Assembly (NCBI RefSeq): GCF_001186125.1
Contig: NW_014039818.1
Span: 10,814-46,149 of the forward strand
From: Sphaeroforma arctica JP610
Lineage: Eukaryota > Opisthokonta > Ichthyosporea > Ichthyophonida
Direction: 5' to 3'
DNA: 35,336 nt
The notes under the pieces are model-generated. The model did no database searches, had not been told where the DNA came from, and saw only the letters and a list, made by a program, of their open reading frames with translations. Positions 21,000-32,900 of the stretch are shown here, piece by piece (position 1 is the stretch's first letter; every line of letters begins with the position of its first letter). The translations under genes were made by a program, and so were the position numbers.

Positions 21000-23030
21000 T
21001 GATTACTTATAGGTGCATAGTAATATAATACTAACATGAATGCACACATTTAAAATTATAGTAGTGCTAAATGCTCTCTCAGATGGGTGACCGAGCCCCA
21101 CTTATGAGGGAGCATCTAGCCAACTGCAAAACGGATGTAGATGCTAACGGGTTTGAGGAATATCAGTGCAAGCGAGTTGTACATAAATGTATAACCTATA
21201 TAAAAATTATTAATTAAAACACGGAGCATGAAGTAAAAAGGTGCGGCATGGATCGTATACGAACTGTAATATAAAGTGCTGAAGCTTTGCGCATTCCTTG
21301 TACTTTTACATACACAGGTATCTTCAGATTTTGTAGGTGTGTGAGTCGGTTATCAGTTGTCACACACCGGCATTTTGAACCTGACATAATAGAAAAATCA
21401 CTTTCTTTTTTTTCGATCCCAGGTGTCATTAAAAAAAAATACAGCACTGGAAAGTCACTAAAAATGTGCTTAAACTAAGTGTAATTTTAAACCTTATTTG
21501 AAATAAGTTTGAGAAAGGAATCGAATATCGCATTTAGCGAATTTAATTGTGCAAATAGAAGACGTACACGAAAATCTGTATGTACATTTAGTGACTTTTC
21601 CATGTAGGCCATGTACATTTAGAGTATTTCCTCTAAATGTACCAAGCAGCTTCGACGCGTGATGGCAATACACTGAGATCGAAGCCAGATCAACGCGCAG
21701 TTTTTGAGCTTTCGAATAGGGATGATGAGCTAGGAACTGCTGAGCATATTGTATGTCCCTCAAATATGATTTTACCTAGATACAAGATTATACACATACA
21801 TTTCTCAAGGACATACCTTCTAACGTAGAGTCTACATAGTGGTGGGTATGCTGTAAAGTCTAAAGTGCTGTGTAGTTGTCTCGAATGTTTGAACGTCGAT
21901 CGTGTGATACCGCCACTAACTATTGGAAGTATTCAAACATGCAGCTCTTTTAAAGAACGATAAATATACCCAGATCATGGCCGGCAGACCTATCATAATA
22001 GCGTTGTGCATGTCATTGTTTGGCGATATATGCAGAGGCCGTTATCAGAAGTGCGAAGCAACGTGTTTACTGGCATATCAAATACAAAAATAAGTGTATG
22101 TAACACTTGAACATATCATACATTCACAATTACAAAATACAATGTAAGTACATCCTTGTTCTGATTGCGGTCGAGATTGATGGAACGATGTTATTTGTTC
22201 TCATTCGTGCAGCTAAGATTAACATAAGAAAAACAGCATAGACATGGTACTTAATACTTAAGTCAAAGAGACCACTCAAGAACGATGTACGGGACTTACT
22301 GATCGTGGCAACCAGGTGGTCCTGACTTGGTCCATGGCAAATGGTTTGGTGAGTTAACTATGACTCGTGAGCAGGTGATTGTAGAACTAAAGTATTTATC
22401 CTATACTTAACTACTCTGCTAAATCGGAGTATATACTTAGTAAAGTTAATAAGATAACACGCGAATCGGAGTTTGGGAACGTATGCATGTGTGTTAGAGA
22501 TGCTGGGTCCAACCATGTTAACGCTGAATAGATAACTAGAGTGTCATGTACAAGAAAGGATGGAATGTAATAGTACGTCGGCATCTACCACTGTTGGATA
22601 CTATTTGAGCATCGTAAGGGGCACCAGCACCGATGCAGGCACTGCAAATTGCGACACAGCAAATAACATAGCTTAATATGTATGATAAGGACTGTTTAAA
22701 CCACTCTTCGGGTGTATTCAACTGCACAGTATCAAAAGTTTGTGAAAGTCGCAGTCAATAAAAACACGAGCGGAAAATAGTGATATATAAACAGTTAAAT
22801 TTTTAGCCGGGTGGCCTGTCATTACGATGGCCGTGCAATAACCAAATATACTGTTTTTATTTACTATGTGAAACCTCCTCCCCACCCCAAAAAAAATAAT
22901 AAAAATGGTAGATGAATAACATGATATTTGGATCTGAGGATTGTTTTACGGTTCCGTTGAGCATGCAAGCTATTTGAAAATTGTTGTTTGTGGGCACCAT
23001 TGTTGGAACAAGTATTTTAATGTGTAAAAT
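21000..23030. other. Spacer with no supported gene
   Basis: About 2 kb without a recognisable gene on either strand. A short frame at about 21085-21219 (MGDRAPLMREHLANC, DANGFEEYQCKRVV) looks mildly coding-like but is too short to place. The frames at 21214-21447, 21494-21763 and 22536-22727 on the minus strand show no motif. Confidence 0.5.
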
Positions 23031-23493
23031 TTCCAGTCTCATTTGATATCATTGCTCTTGTATACTAGACGAAAAGCGAATATTGACAATTTCGCTATTC
23101 ATACGGACAACAAGTAGCGCTCAAACAGAAGATATCTATTTTTGCTAGGTATTTTTTTAGTGACGCAATAATCCGTTCGATTCTCGGATCGGGAATAATT
23201 TTATGTCAACCTCTCCCTCCTTGGTATCACGTTCAAAATATCTCAGACCCACTCAGCCCATATCTCAGACCCACTCAGCCCATATTACCACTACAAGTGT
23301 GGGCCAGCTTTATTCCACGCAATGGCACATAGGTGTTTGTTCTCACCCAATGGTAGAGGTATTTTGTATCCATCGCCGTGAACTAACGCACCGTAAGTCT
23401 TTAATTGTTGCATCACTCGCCCCGAATTTCTCGCGGCAGTTCGCCAATCTCAACTTCCCTTCAATTTTTCCAGAGCCTCTCCAACGAATATGA
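23030..23493 (+). pseudogene. Unrecognised family, copy B
   Basis: Relative of copy A at 6.5-6.9 kb. The open frame at 23203-23493 (96 residues) ends VEVFCIHRRELT, then LIVASLAPNFSRQF, then NFPSIFPEPLQRI and TGA. In another register just upstream, VNLSLLGITFKISQTHSAH matches copy A's DDLVLLGISYSALTHSAA. The registers differ because a 22-bp direct duplication (CAGACCCACTCAGCCCATAT plus two bases, at about 23242 and 23264) shifts the frame by one. Further upstream, a DIIALV block (about 23043) matches QIIALV of copy A but is followed by stops. Copy B therefore looks decayed in its 5' part and intact at its 3' end. The conserved AT motif follows 38 nt after the stop. Confidence 0.5.
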
Positions 23494-23531
23494 AGCCTGA
23501 TGTACATGTAGACATAAAACTTTATCCAAAT

Positions 23532-23555
23532 TGAAAGAAATAATATTATCCCTAT
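23532..23555 (+). repeat. Conserved 3' motif of the unknown family, copy B
   Basis: TGAAAGAAATAATATTATCC then CTAT, 38 nt past the TGA of copy B. It matches the string after copy A with few differences. Confidence 0.55.
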
Positions 23556-24370
23556 ATGGAAGCAAATCAGATATTACTGAACGACTATTTGCCGTCCGCG
23601 TTGTGACGCAGAGCCAATTCCTACGAGGGGGGTTTTTTTTCTTCTCTTCTCCATCATTCAAAGCGCACCGATGCAAAGTATTTGGTTGTATGCAAGATCC
23701 CAAATATATCGGTCATAACCATTTCAACCTTTAACCAATCTGCCGATCAAGGATTTGACTCGCTGCGTATGTTGCAGCGACATGATGCCTTTTTTTATGA
23801 AGCAGAAAAAGTATTATGAATCAGAGTAACTACTATGTACTGGTTAATGTATATTGTACATCAGAACACACTCACTCACGGGCCAAAGGGAAGTTGCTCC
23901 AAAGAACTTATCCCACAAGTTATAATGGATTTGCCTTTAACACCGTCAGATATATTTTTATGACATATAAACAAGACGTCCTGTAATTGCAAAACGTTAT
24001 TGGCAAAATTTGTTTCCTAGCCGCAACTACGTGCATGCAGTACCGCTTAGCAAATACTTTTGTTGTCTATAAACAGTAAGATTAAAATTATTGCGGAATC
24101 ATGTTCTCATCTGACCATACAGCGCATTGGCAACTCAGCTATTCAAAAACCTGTCAACAAATAAATATTGTATTCTGAAAATATACAAGGTACTCTAATA
24201 AGAGCGCACAATTGGTTTTTAAAACTGCAAAAAAAAAAATAGACACAACCCGGCTGAAAATGGAGGTTCATAGTTTGAACAAAGTGAGCCCCCATTACTT
24301 TTTAAAGCGACGGAACTTGCTGACTTTGCGGGTTTAAAACAGGAGTCTAGGCTTTCTGATCTTAATGAAG
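23556..24370. other. Spacer with no supported gene
   Basis: AT-rich DNA with T and A homopolymers. The small frame at 23531-23734 starts inside the repeat motif and shows no domain. Confidence 0.5.
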
Positions 24371-24380
24371 GGCTCCGACT

Positions 24381-24428
24381 TGTCGTTGCAATAAGTATGG
24401 CAAGAAAGGACACCTTACCGAGAACTGT
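24381..24428 (+). mobile_element. Retroelement Gag zinc-knuckle scrap
   Basis: A short plus-strand stretch reads as a CCHC zinc-knuckle remnant (KKGHLTENCKFDASRAK in its second half), the kind found in Gag of LTR retrotransposons or in LINE ORF1. The surroundings are not openly readable, so this is an old broken fragment. The family cannot be told from so little. Confidence 0.45.
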
Positions 24429-24866
24429 AAGTTCGACGCGTCGAGAGCTAAAAGTCTGAAAAAAGGCCGATATACAGACTATATGTAAGCAATAATGACA
24501 AGGGTATGGACCCAGGTTTTGTTGCCATTGCTTGCCGAAATGTCCACCAATATGTACTCAACAGCTTTTCTATGTTGTTCCGATATAGTTGTGTGTGTAC
24601 GCAATGCCATGTATGACTACACGAGTGTCAACGTGCAAAATATCCACATGGCGGGCACTTTACTTTCACTACAGTTGTTCGAATAGATTATCATGAACGG
24701 AACCCGACAAAACGGCGAGTCTATCTAATTTAATCCTCATAGATTTTACCGTTGGTGCATAAATGTTTACAGTTGGTGCGTCCAACAGTCTAGTAACAAA
24801 GTTTCTGAATATTGGTCAATCCCGATCTGTTATTTAATTTCTTGTTTTAACATAATTTTGTTCTTT

Positions 24867-24890
24867 TGAAATAAATAATATCATCTCTAT
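24867..24890 (+). repeat. Orphan copy of the unknown family's 3' motif
   Basis: TGAAATAAATAATATCATCT then CTAT, close to the strings following copies A and B, but without a recognisable coding fragment before it. It lies about 400 bases downstream of the zinc-knuckle scrap. Confidence 0.4.
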
Positions 24891-25283
24891 TAGCAGGTCT
24901 TGGTTTAGATGTTCCATATACAAGTCTAGCATCACAGTACTAGAAAAGCCAAAAAGTCAATTCCAGATTCCATTTCGACGGCATACATAGAGACAAAATT
25001 CAGATCCGGATCCAAAAGTTGTGAACGAACCACAGAACTAATTCAGTGCGCGTCCGTATTAGGACCTCACATCCATTTTGATAACATAAGCTGGCATGGA
25101 CACTTAGGCCTTATCTATATTATTGGACGCACTTATTTGCTTATTAACTGACGTATACACTGAACAATTTAGACATGTACGGGAATTGTTTTTGACAACC
25201 CCAATACAAATAAATACACATTGTAGCAAGCCGATGAAGGTACAAAGTCCATAGCACAATTATTTCTATGAAATAGTCATTGC

Positions 25284-25425
25284 TAGAGTCGACAATTCTG
25301 GTCGACTCTATAACATCACCAATAAACATCAACACGAAATCAGTTCTGTATGAAATAGGCATCACTTCCTAAGTAGAGTTGAATATAATTGTCGACTGTA
25401 TTACATCACTAATACACTTCAACAA
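25284..25425. repeat. Inverted repeat inside a diverged direct duplication
   Basis: TAGAGTCGAC at 25284-25293 and GTCGACTCTA at 25301-25310 form a perfect 10-bp inverted repeat with a 7-nt loop. The roughly 50 bp starting there recur in diverged form at about 25373-25425, where the shared words are TAGAGT, GTCGACT, ACATCAC, AATA and CAAC. Confidence 0.6.
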
Positions 25426-25448
25426 ACATGAAGCTACGTAGAGAGCCA

Positions 25449-25462
25449 CCCCCCCCCCCCCC
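25449..25462. repeat. Poly-C tract
   Basis: Fourteen consecutive C followed by GCCGCGCACGCGCCC. It is unusual in this AT-rich stretch. The length in the assembly may be unreliable. Confidence 0.8.
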
Positions 25463-28400
25463 GCCGCGCACGCGCCCATTCTACAACTCACAGCTGAATT
25501 TATTCTGTTGCACAATGATGACGATGTCCAATAATACATACTGAACCCTTAAAAAGAATCCCATTTAACTTATAACTAACTATACATGTAGATATCATAA
25601 ACAATGAATTGATGGACAGAAGTGTCAGAATTTAGACATAGGAAATAGCGGATCATGAAAAGAATCGGGGATGGTCCGATATGGGGAGTGCGTTGAAAGC
25701 TATCAAATCAACTACACCGTTGAGAATTACAACAAATCATTTGAACCACATAAGCGTATTTCAGAAGTCCTCTCGCAAATTTCTGATCATATGCAGAGTA
25801 TCCACGATACGTAGGGTAGAAGTTGGCTTAAATAGTAGTAGTTTCATTGGAGAGGCGGTACAGTGATTATAGGCTCGTTCCGATGACTATAATACAGCAT
25901 TTGAAATATATTAATATCGGCCTGACATCTTTTTATATGTTTAATATTAAAGAACGATGTCTTTGAACAACGAGTATACAAAAAATCATTAGACTGGCCT
26001 TTCTGTTATGAACCACTGTGAAGAAAAAATTAAGAAAACAATGAGAATTTCATCAACCGCAGGAAGTATTTGCAATTTAATTAAATCATTACAGGTTTTA
26101 AGCATCCAATCTCGCCTATGTTGCATGTCGCGGACATCATGCAATACGATTATGAAAACAAACACACAAACGTAGAGGCACCTACAAGGCAAAAAATAGC
26201 GCCCGATCAATTCCCTCATTTTATATTAGTCGGTTCTCTCATATTCTATGAAGCTAACTTCATTGCGAACAATATTGCACTTGCTTACTGCGCGAAGTTT
26301 CGATATCTATAGTATGAGCCGATGGCAACAATCTGAACAATAAACAACGCGAAATATTCACGATACATTTTGTGCTCACATTATTCATGAAATCATACCA
26401 CAGGAGCAAATTTATAAACTTGCTGTGGACGGACTAGAGCCGTATTTGAGATAGGTGACCTTAAGTTCGGGTAACAAAACACTGACTGAACTGGATAAAA
26501 TACATAGTACTAGCGAATATTCGATCAATGTAGGAAGCGTGGCATGATCTCCTGAACTCGATATGATCCAAAAACCTTTAAGACCAGATGCCAGACTCTT
26601 AAAACTACAGAAAGGAAGGGTATGCGCAGGACAAGATATTCTGTGCAATAGCAAAGCTATTGGGCAATATGGCAAGAAACCAAGATACTCAAAACAACGG
26701 CGATGACGATGCCTTCAGTTTACTAATTTCTATGAACTGTCAGCAATCCCATGTAGTCTTCCCGCGTTCGTGTAATTTTTCCAGAGAAATTACAATCTAA
26801 CTTACAAAATGGGATGTACATGGCTGGGATGTACATGGATGCCATGTACAATGTATGCTGTTCTTTTGATGATGATGTTCGAAGGTCAAGTCTAAATAGT
26901 ATAGTTTTGTCTTTCAACTGAATAGTTGTCATATATAGAGTACGTGACTACTGTGCATCAGTAACATGATATCTGAGGCGTTAAAAACACATCGTAAAGG
27001 AAAAAAGAGGATTGCTCCAGTTATTGCCTGGTCCGATATTGGCATCACGCTTTCAACCGAACTTGAAGGCGCAATCAAATTGCCAAGTCCATTTAGAGAC
27101 TTTCCAATTTGATACTCCCGTGTATTGTCGTGTGCTCTTCCGACGATAGGTTTTGTAGATAGTATACGCGTGTCCTTTTTGTCGTCTAAGTGCTGTCAAC
27201 CGGTGATCCCCAGGAAAAACCTACTGAGTCCCTACAGCTTTAGATGGAATTTAGAGTATGAGTGACTAATATAACATTGTGTTATCAATAGACAAAATGA
27301 CACAAGTTATGTGAGAGGCAACGAAGCATGCTTGTTCGCACACTTTGAAGTGTGCATTCTTACTAAGTTATCTTTGGAGGTATTGCATGTGTTGTATTTA
27401 TCATATTGCCTATTCTCATTTCCTTTTGGATTACGAGGCAGTACTAGGCAGTGTTTCAAATCGAATTTGTATGAGGGCCATCAGATGGGATTATTACACA
27501 ATGGTTCCCGAGTTTCAATGGTTCCCGAGTTTACAATCTATTCTTGTGTGTGCCTATGTCTGGATCGAAACCGATCAACTTGTGACTTGGCAGCAATACG
27601 GATTCACGAGATTTCGATGTATTATTAGCTGGTAGTTCTAGTTAGGTAGATATTAAATTTTTGATCATGTGCGATCCAAAGTCGTATGTATTTTGGGTCC
27701 TATATTTCTCTCGGTACTCAAGTGTGAAAGTCCCGTATTTTTATCATGCAATGACCACATAGGTATAAAGTAAGATATAAGCCTTTAGTGAGATTCTTTA
27801 CCCAGAGGTGGACTGTCGTGTGATATTAGTCGTTATGATTGTGATGTATAGTGAATACCTAGGTTGTGCGCGCTGAATATATTGCAGTCATGGAGAAGTA
27901 CCAGAACTACAAGTCAATCCCGACATTGCAGATGTCGATCTCATAATCATTATTAAGATGCGTGTGGATAGATTAAAAGAAGTCAAGTCCTTGTTCTCAA
28001 TTTCGGTTCAAACTAATCATGATTGAAATAGCTCACTGCAAAATGGTGCTTTTAGCGGCGTATTTTGAGGTGGGAGGGTTTACGGAATTGCATATATCCC
28101 ATCTATTTTTATACTGTCCCATACCATCGGCTAGTGGCGATGTATTGACATCTCACCTGTACTTAAAAGAAAGCGATTTTACTTTCAAACTCATGAAAAC
28201 TGACAACTACTTTTATCTATTAGAGTTTGATTTTTTTTGTGGCGAAACAAGGACAGGGTGACCGCTCTGGGGGATATACAAGGTTCTATCATACGTAGAT
28301 AAACTCAGTCCCTTCTGCTCAAAGTTAAAGTAAATGTGCACAGCGACATTGACAATGCCAATCCTTTCGGTTTAAAGAAATACAGTCAGAAATGCTTCGC

Positions 28401-29936
28401 TGACACAATGGAACATCAAACCGAGCGAGAATTTGGCGTATGACGAGCTAACCACTGTGCTATATAAATAGACAGCCAAACAGAGGGGGTCATCAACATG
28501 CCACTCGGGCGGACTGACGAAGTTGCGGACTCATACAAGTCAGAAGTACCGCGCTGAATAGGGCAATCGCGTGTAGCTCATCATAAGTGGCCTAGCGGTG
28601 CTGCACTAGATCAAAGTGATACGGAGAATGTCAGTTTTAAATAAGTGCATCGAATCGGATCGGTTGCGTACGATTTAGTAATTCAGGTACTTCTGTGAGA
28701 ATTGAGCTTACCACGATGCGCTTTTGAAAGGGTTGTGAACAAATGGGCTTCAATCTAGGTTGTTGTCGTACAACCCGGAATGAAGGGCACTTGATTGAGG
28801 CAATCGTATGATCTATTGCTCGGCTGACGGATGGGAGCGATGCAACCATCAAAATGATAAGTAAACGGATATTTGCACCATAATGGGGGGTACGATGTAC
28901 CGCGGGTATACGCCGGCGCCAATTGTTCAGAGTTTACGCACATGTATCTTCTTCCTCACTGAAAAGATACGTAAGTCCGATGCTGTGAATTTATGTACGC
29001 AATTAAAAACAGATCTAAAAGAATGCATTGCTCCAAGAGGTTGCAGAATTTAATGTCTTACGGTGAAGTGGCATGGGTTGAGATTCCTTTGTCCGAAGCT
29101 AACTGGCTATTTTAAGTCCGCGCAACATGTTAGATTAATTGAGAATTTCCAATTACTTAGCGTAGACTGAAAAACAAAAAACAAACGTCGAAACAAATTT
29201 TATTGGAAAGATTTGAGTTTGTATGCCGTGTCTGAGCGTCATCTGCAAGAAAAATAAACTTTCTGAGTTCACATACTGTCTGATATGCTGGGTGCCTACT
29301 TTGCACGGCGTTATTTTAATCACATGCATCGGCAACTCAAAAACTTCTACTACATCGATAGATACAAATGGTTTGTCTTACATGTAGCTTCGAAAACACA
29401 GCGATTTTAAACCTGGTTGCTTTATTGAGATTGCTTCTCAGACACTAATAAGTGCTGGAACTACGGACTTACTCACACAGAAGACACGCCCGCTAGAGAC
29501 AACATGAGCATCCGGCCACAAGCTACAGTCTCACATTGTACGCAACCGTCGCCTATAAACTTCATGTGCACATGCGCTTTAGTCGACTCCACGAGACCCA
29601 GGGTGCCAATGCCCAAATGTGTCCAAATGTATGTAAGAGCCGCATGGCTAGCCTGCTAGTCCCTCCGAAATCAGATCGAAGTGAGTGCTACGGGTAAGGT
29701 GCAGTTCGCCGACAAGCATGCAAAGCATGAGTTGTCATATAACATTTGTTGCGATCACCCATAACTAACTATACGCAGCAGGATTGTCCGCGTCAACCAG
29801 TGACCACCAGCGACCATCTCACAAGTGGTAGTACACCTCGTACGTGCAAGTGTTTTATAATCGCCTCAGTGACATCTCCTACGGAGGGTAAGTCACCAGC
29901 GCCTAGATGTGCTAAGCATAGCTATCTGTCGCATAT

Positions 29937-32900
29937 TCAGCCGTGCAGGTCATCAAACGCCGAGTCGTTCGAGATTTGGTAACCCCTCGCCATCAAGATT
30001 TTGTTCTTCATCTTCAGGGCTTCCGCTTTGGTCTCCTGTGAAGGAATCGCGCAAGAGGTCTGCATCAGCCCAATGGACTGCAACAGACAACAACACAGCA
30101 CATCCCTGAGCAGACGCGTGTGCATATGACCTCGTGATCACACACCACAACATTAACACAGTGCGTCACCGGTACACAGGCACACTGAAGATGATACCGA
30201 TACATTTGCGACAGCCCCATACCAGCGAGCACAGTGGCTATAAAGTTAGCAGCGGTACTAAGTAGACACCCAAGTGGTTGGAGCGCGATATCAGCATATG
30301 TAGGCTACAGTGCTGGTAATTCAGTTACACGAAGAGACTACGGAATCTGCCCAGAAGTCATGGGATGCGTACAAACCCCATATTGTGTGCATGTATTAGA
30401 AAACTAGACTACCTCGTTGCAGGACTCTGGTCCGGGCGGAATGTCAGCCAACACTCGCAACGGACTAATACACAGGTGTACACTGCACGTGAGACAGCTA
30501 TAGAAGTGGCTAACCCGCAAGTAAGGGGTGTTGTAATAACAGTGAGTGACTAACCCGCTAGTAAGGGGTGTTGTAATAACAGTGAGTGACTAACTAGCTA
30601 GTAAGGGGTGTTGTAATAACAGTGAGTGACTAACTAGCTAGTAAGGGGTGTTGTAATAACAGTGAGTGACTAACTAGCTAGTAAGGGGTGTTGTAATAAC
30701 AGTGAGTGACTAACTAGCTAGTAAGGGGAGTTTAATAACAGTGAGTGACTAACTAGCTAGTAAGGGGAGTTGTAATAACAGTGAGTGACTAATTAGCTAG
30801 TAAGGGGTGTTGTAATAACAGTGAGTGACTAACTAGCTAGTAAGGGGTGTTGTAATAATAGAGAGTATACATATATAAATATATAAATAGATATATATAT
30901 ACATACATATATATACATATACATATACATATATACACATATATATATATATACATATACATATATATATAAATATATAAATGACCAACTAGCTGATAAG
31001 GGATGTTGCAACAACAGTGAGTATATATATATATATATATATATGTATATAAATATATAAATGACCAAATAGCTGTTAAGGGGTGTTGTAACAACAGTGA
31101 GTATATATATATATATATATATATACAAACACACACACACACCCACCCACCCACCCACACATATTTATATATAGATATATAGATATATGACCAACTAGCT
31201 AGTAAGGGGTGCGGTGTAAGGCCCCACCTACCTGTTCGTCTCGTTGCAATTCTAAAATGTCCAGTACATCCACTTCCTTCAGCTTCGAGTCTGCCTCCAG
31301 CATCGGGTCCTGCACAAACATTGTGTGAAGTATTGAGCAAGTTAGCGCGGTGTGCTTGTGTGATTGTATCATGGGACGCTGTAGACAAAATGCACGCACA
31401 CATACACGCACACATACGAAGAGATACACGACACGTAGACATACACGCACACATAGGAAATATAAAAACAACTTGATATAGTTGAGAATTGGAGACGTTG
31501 TGTGCATACATGCCACCCCCCCCCATGGCAGATGTACCGCTGCACGCACTGATCGTGCAAGAACTATGGCATGCGGGCGACTGTGTGCACAACCTGACAG
31601 CATACCAATACACCGGACACACCATGTGAGTATATGCAGCAAGTATACAAATCTACGTGTATATGTAGCAATTATACAAATATATGTGTGCCTTTTGCTC
31701 GCCCGACAGCGTGGCAGTGCATATGTGCATGTGTACACATCATCGATCTGCAAATCTACTGGCATGCAATGACAGCGCATTATACTGCACGAGGTTGGTA
31801 CAGGGTCACAGACCCGTGAGTAGTAACCATGTGAAGCACCCTTTAGTCGCGTAGATGCACATATCATGCCTGGGTATAAGCAACTAAAAGACCGGGTATA
31901 GAGTGTAGACATGTGTGCAGAAAGTATGTAAACATTGTGCTTTATAACTACCCTAGAAAGTACGTAAACATTGTAATTTAAAACTATCATAGAAAGTACG
32001 TAAATATTGTGCTTTATAACCTACCCTAGAAAGTACGTTAACATTGTAATTTATGACTACCGTAGAAAGTACGTAAACATTGTAATTTATAACTACCAAA
32101 GAAAGTACGTAAACATTGTGCTTTATAACTACCAAAGAAAGTGCGTAAACATTGTGCTTTATAACTACCCTAGAAAGTACGTAAACATTGTAATTTATAA
32201 CTACCAAAGAAAGTACGTAAGCATTGTAATTTATAACTTAACTAGAAAGTATGTAAACATTGTGCTTTTCAACTACCATAGAATGTACGTAAACATTGCG
32301 CTTTATAACTACCCTAGAAAGTACGTAAACATTGTGCTTTATAACTCCCATCGTGGGGTAGGAGTCGGTGCACTGACACGCAGTGAAGACAATAAAGCAC
32401 AAACAGGATATCGAATCCGCCAGGACCAGCCAAGGAGACTCGAATACGTGCATGAATACAAATACCTCAGAAGCAAACGTGTTTTATCTAATCTAGAATG
32501 AGCATACCTCTGGTTTAAACACACATCCCATAAGGGGTCTACTATAGTACCAACTCGCCCACCCACACTACGTTCAAGTAGAGGTCAGCATTACATAACT
32601 CGCAACCACACGCACACAAACGAACCTCTGTACAACCTCAACCAACTGGTGAGAGACCTGAGCACACCAAGTAAGACATTCAGATTAAACACAACCGATA
32701 CAATATACAAGAGTATGAACTCTCGACCGCTCTTTTTAGGAAGGCACTGAATTCAATCCTACGACATACAGACGACCCCTCTACAACGATTCATGAACAA
32801 TCACAATCTCGTATTTCACCATGTGGATTGCATGTTCTAAACATAGTGTGCAACATCGGATCAATCGTCAGATAGCCCATTAAGTCCACATCCTCGTCCT

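Larger units (their letters stand above)
24900..29936. other. About 5 kb of apparently gene-free sequence
   Basis: No gene, RNA or complete transposon could be supported on either strand. Open frames here (for example 25681-25866, 26118-26312, 27311-27628, 28019-28261, and minus-strand 26412-26675 and 28637-28852) lack motifs and are near the length expected by chance. Some stretches around 26.55-26.70 kb look faintly coding-like on the plus strand (IQKPLRPDARLLKLQKGRV) and may be transposon debris. A 17-bp tandem duplication (unit CAATGGTTCCCGAGTTT, first base varying) is at about 27500-27532. Confidence 0.45.

Noticed and set aside
28637-28852. Minus-strand frame of 71 residues that at first looked like a retroelement fragment
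   Set aside because: No conserved block could be matched. Its length is compatible with chance.
30511-30868. Regular repeats of 40 bp resembling a CRISPR array
   Set aside because: The units are contiguous with no unique spacers, and the DNA is eukaryotic. It is a minisatellite.
31199-31990. Minus-strand frames of over 260 residues around 30.84-31.99 kb
   Set aside because: They run through microsatellites and minisatellites. Only the 26 codons at 31309-31232 belong to LSM1; the rest is intron.
31953-32501. Long open frames on both strands (84 and 164 residues) across the 36-bp minisatellite
   Set aside because: The unit length is a multiple of three, so open frames are automatic. The region is intronic in the LSM1 gene model.
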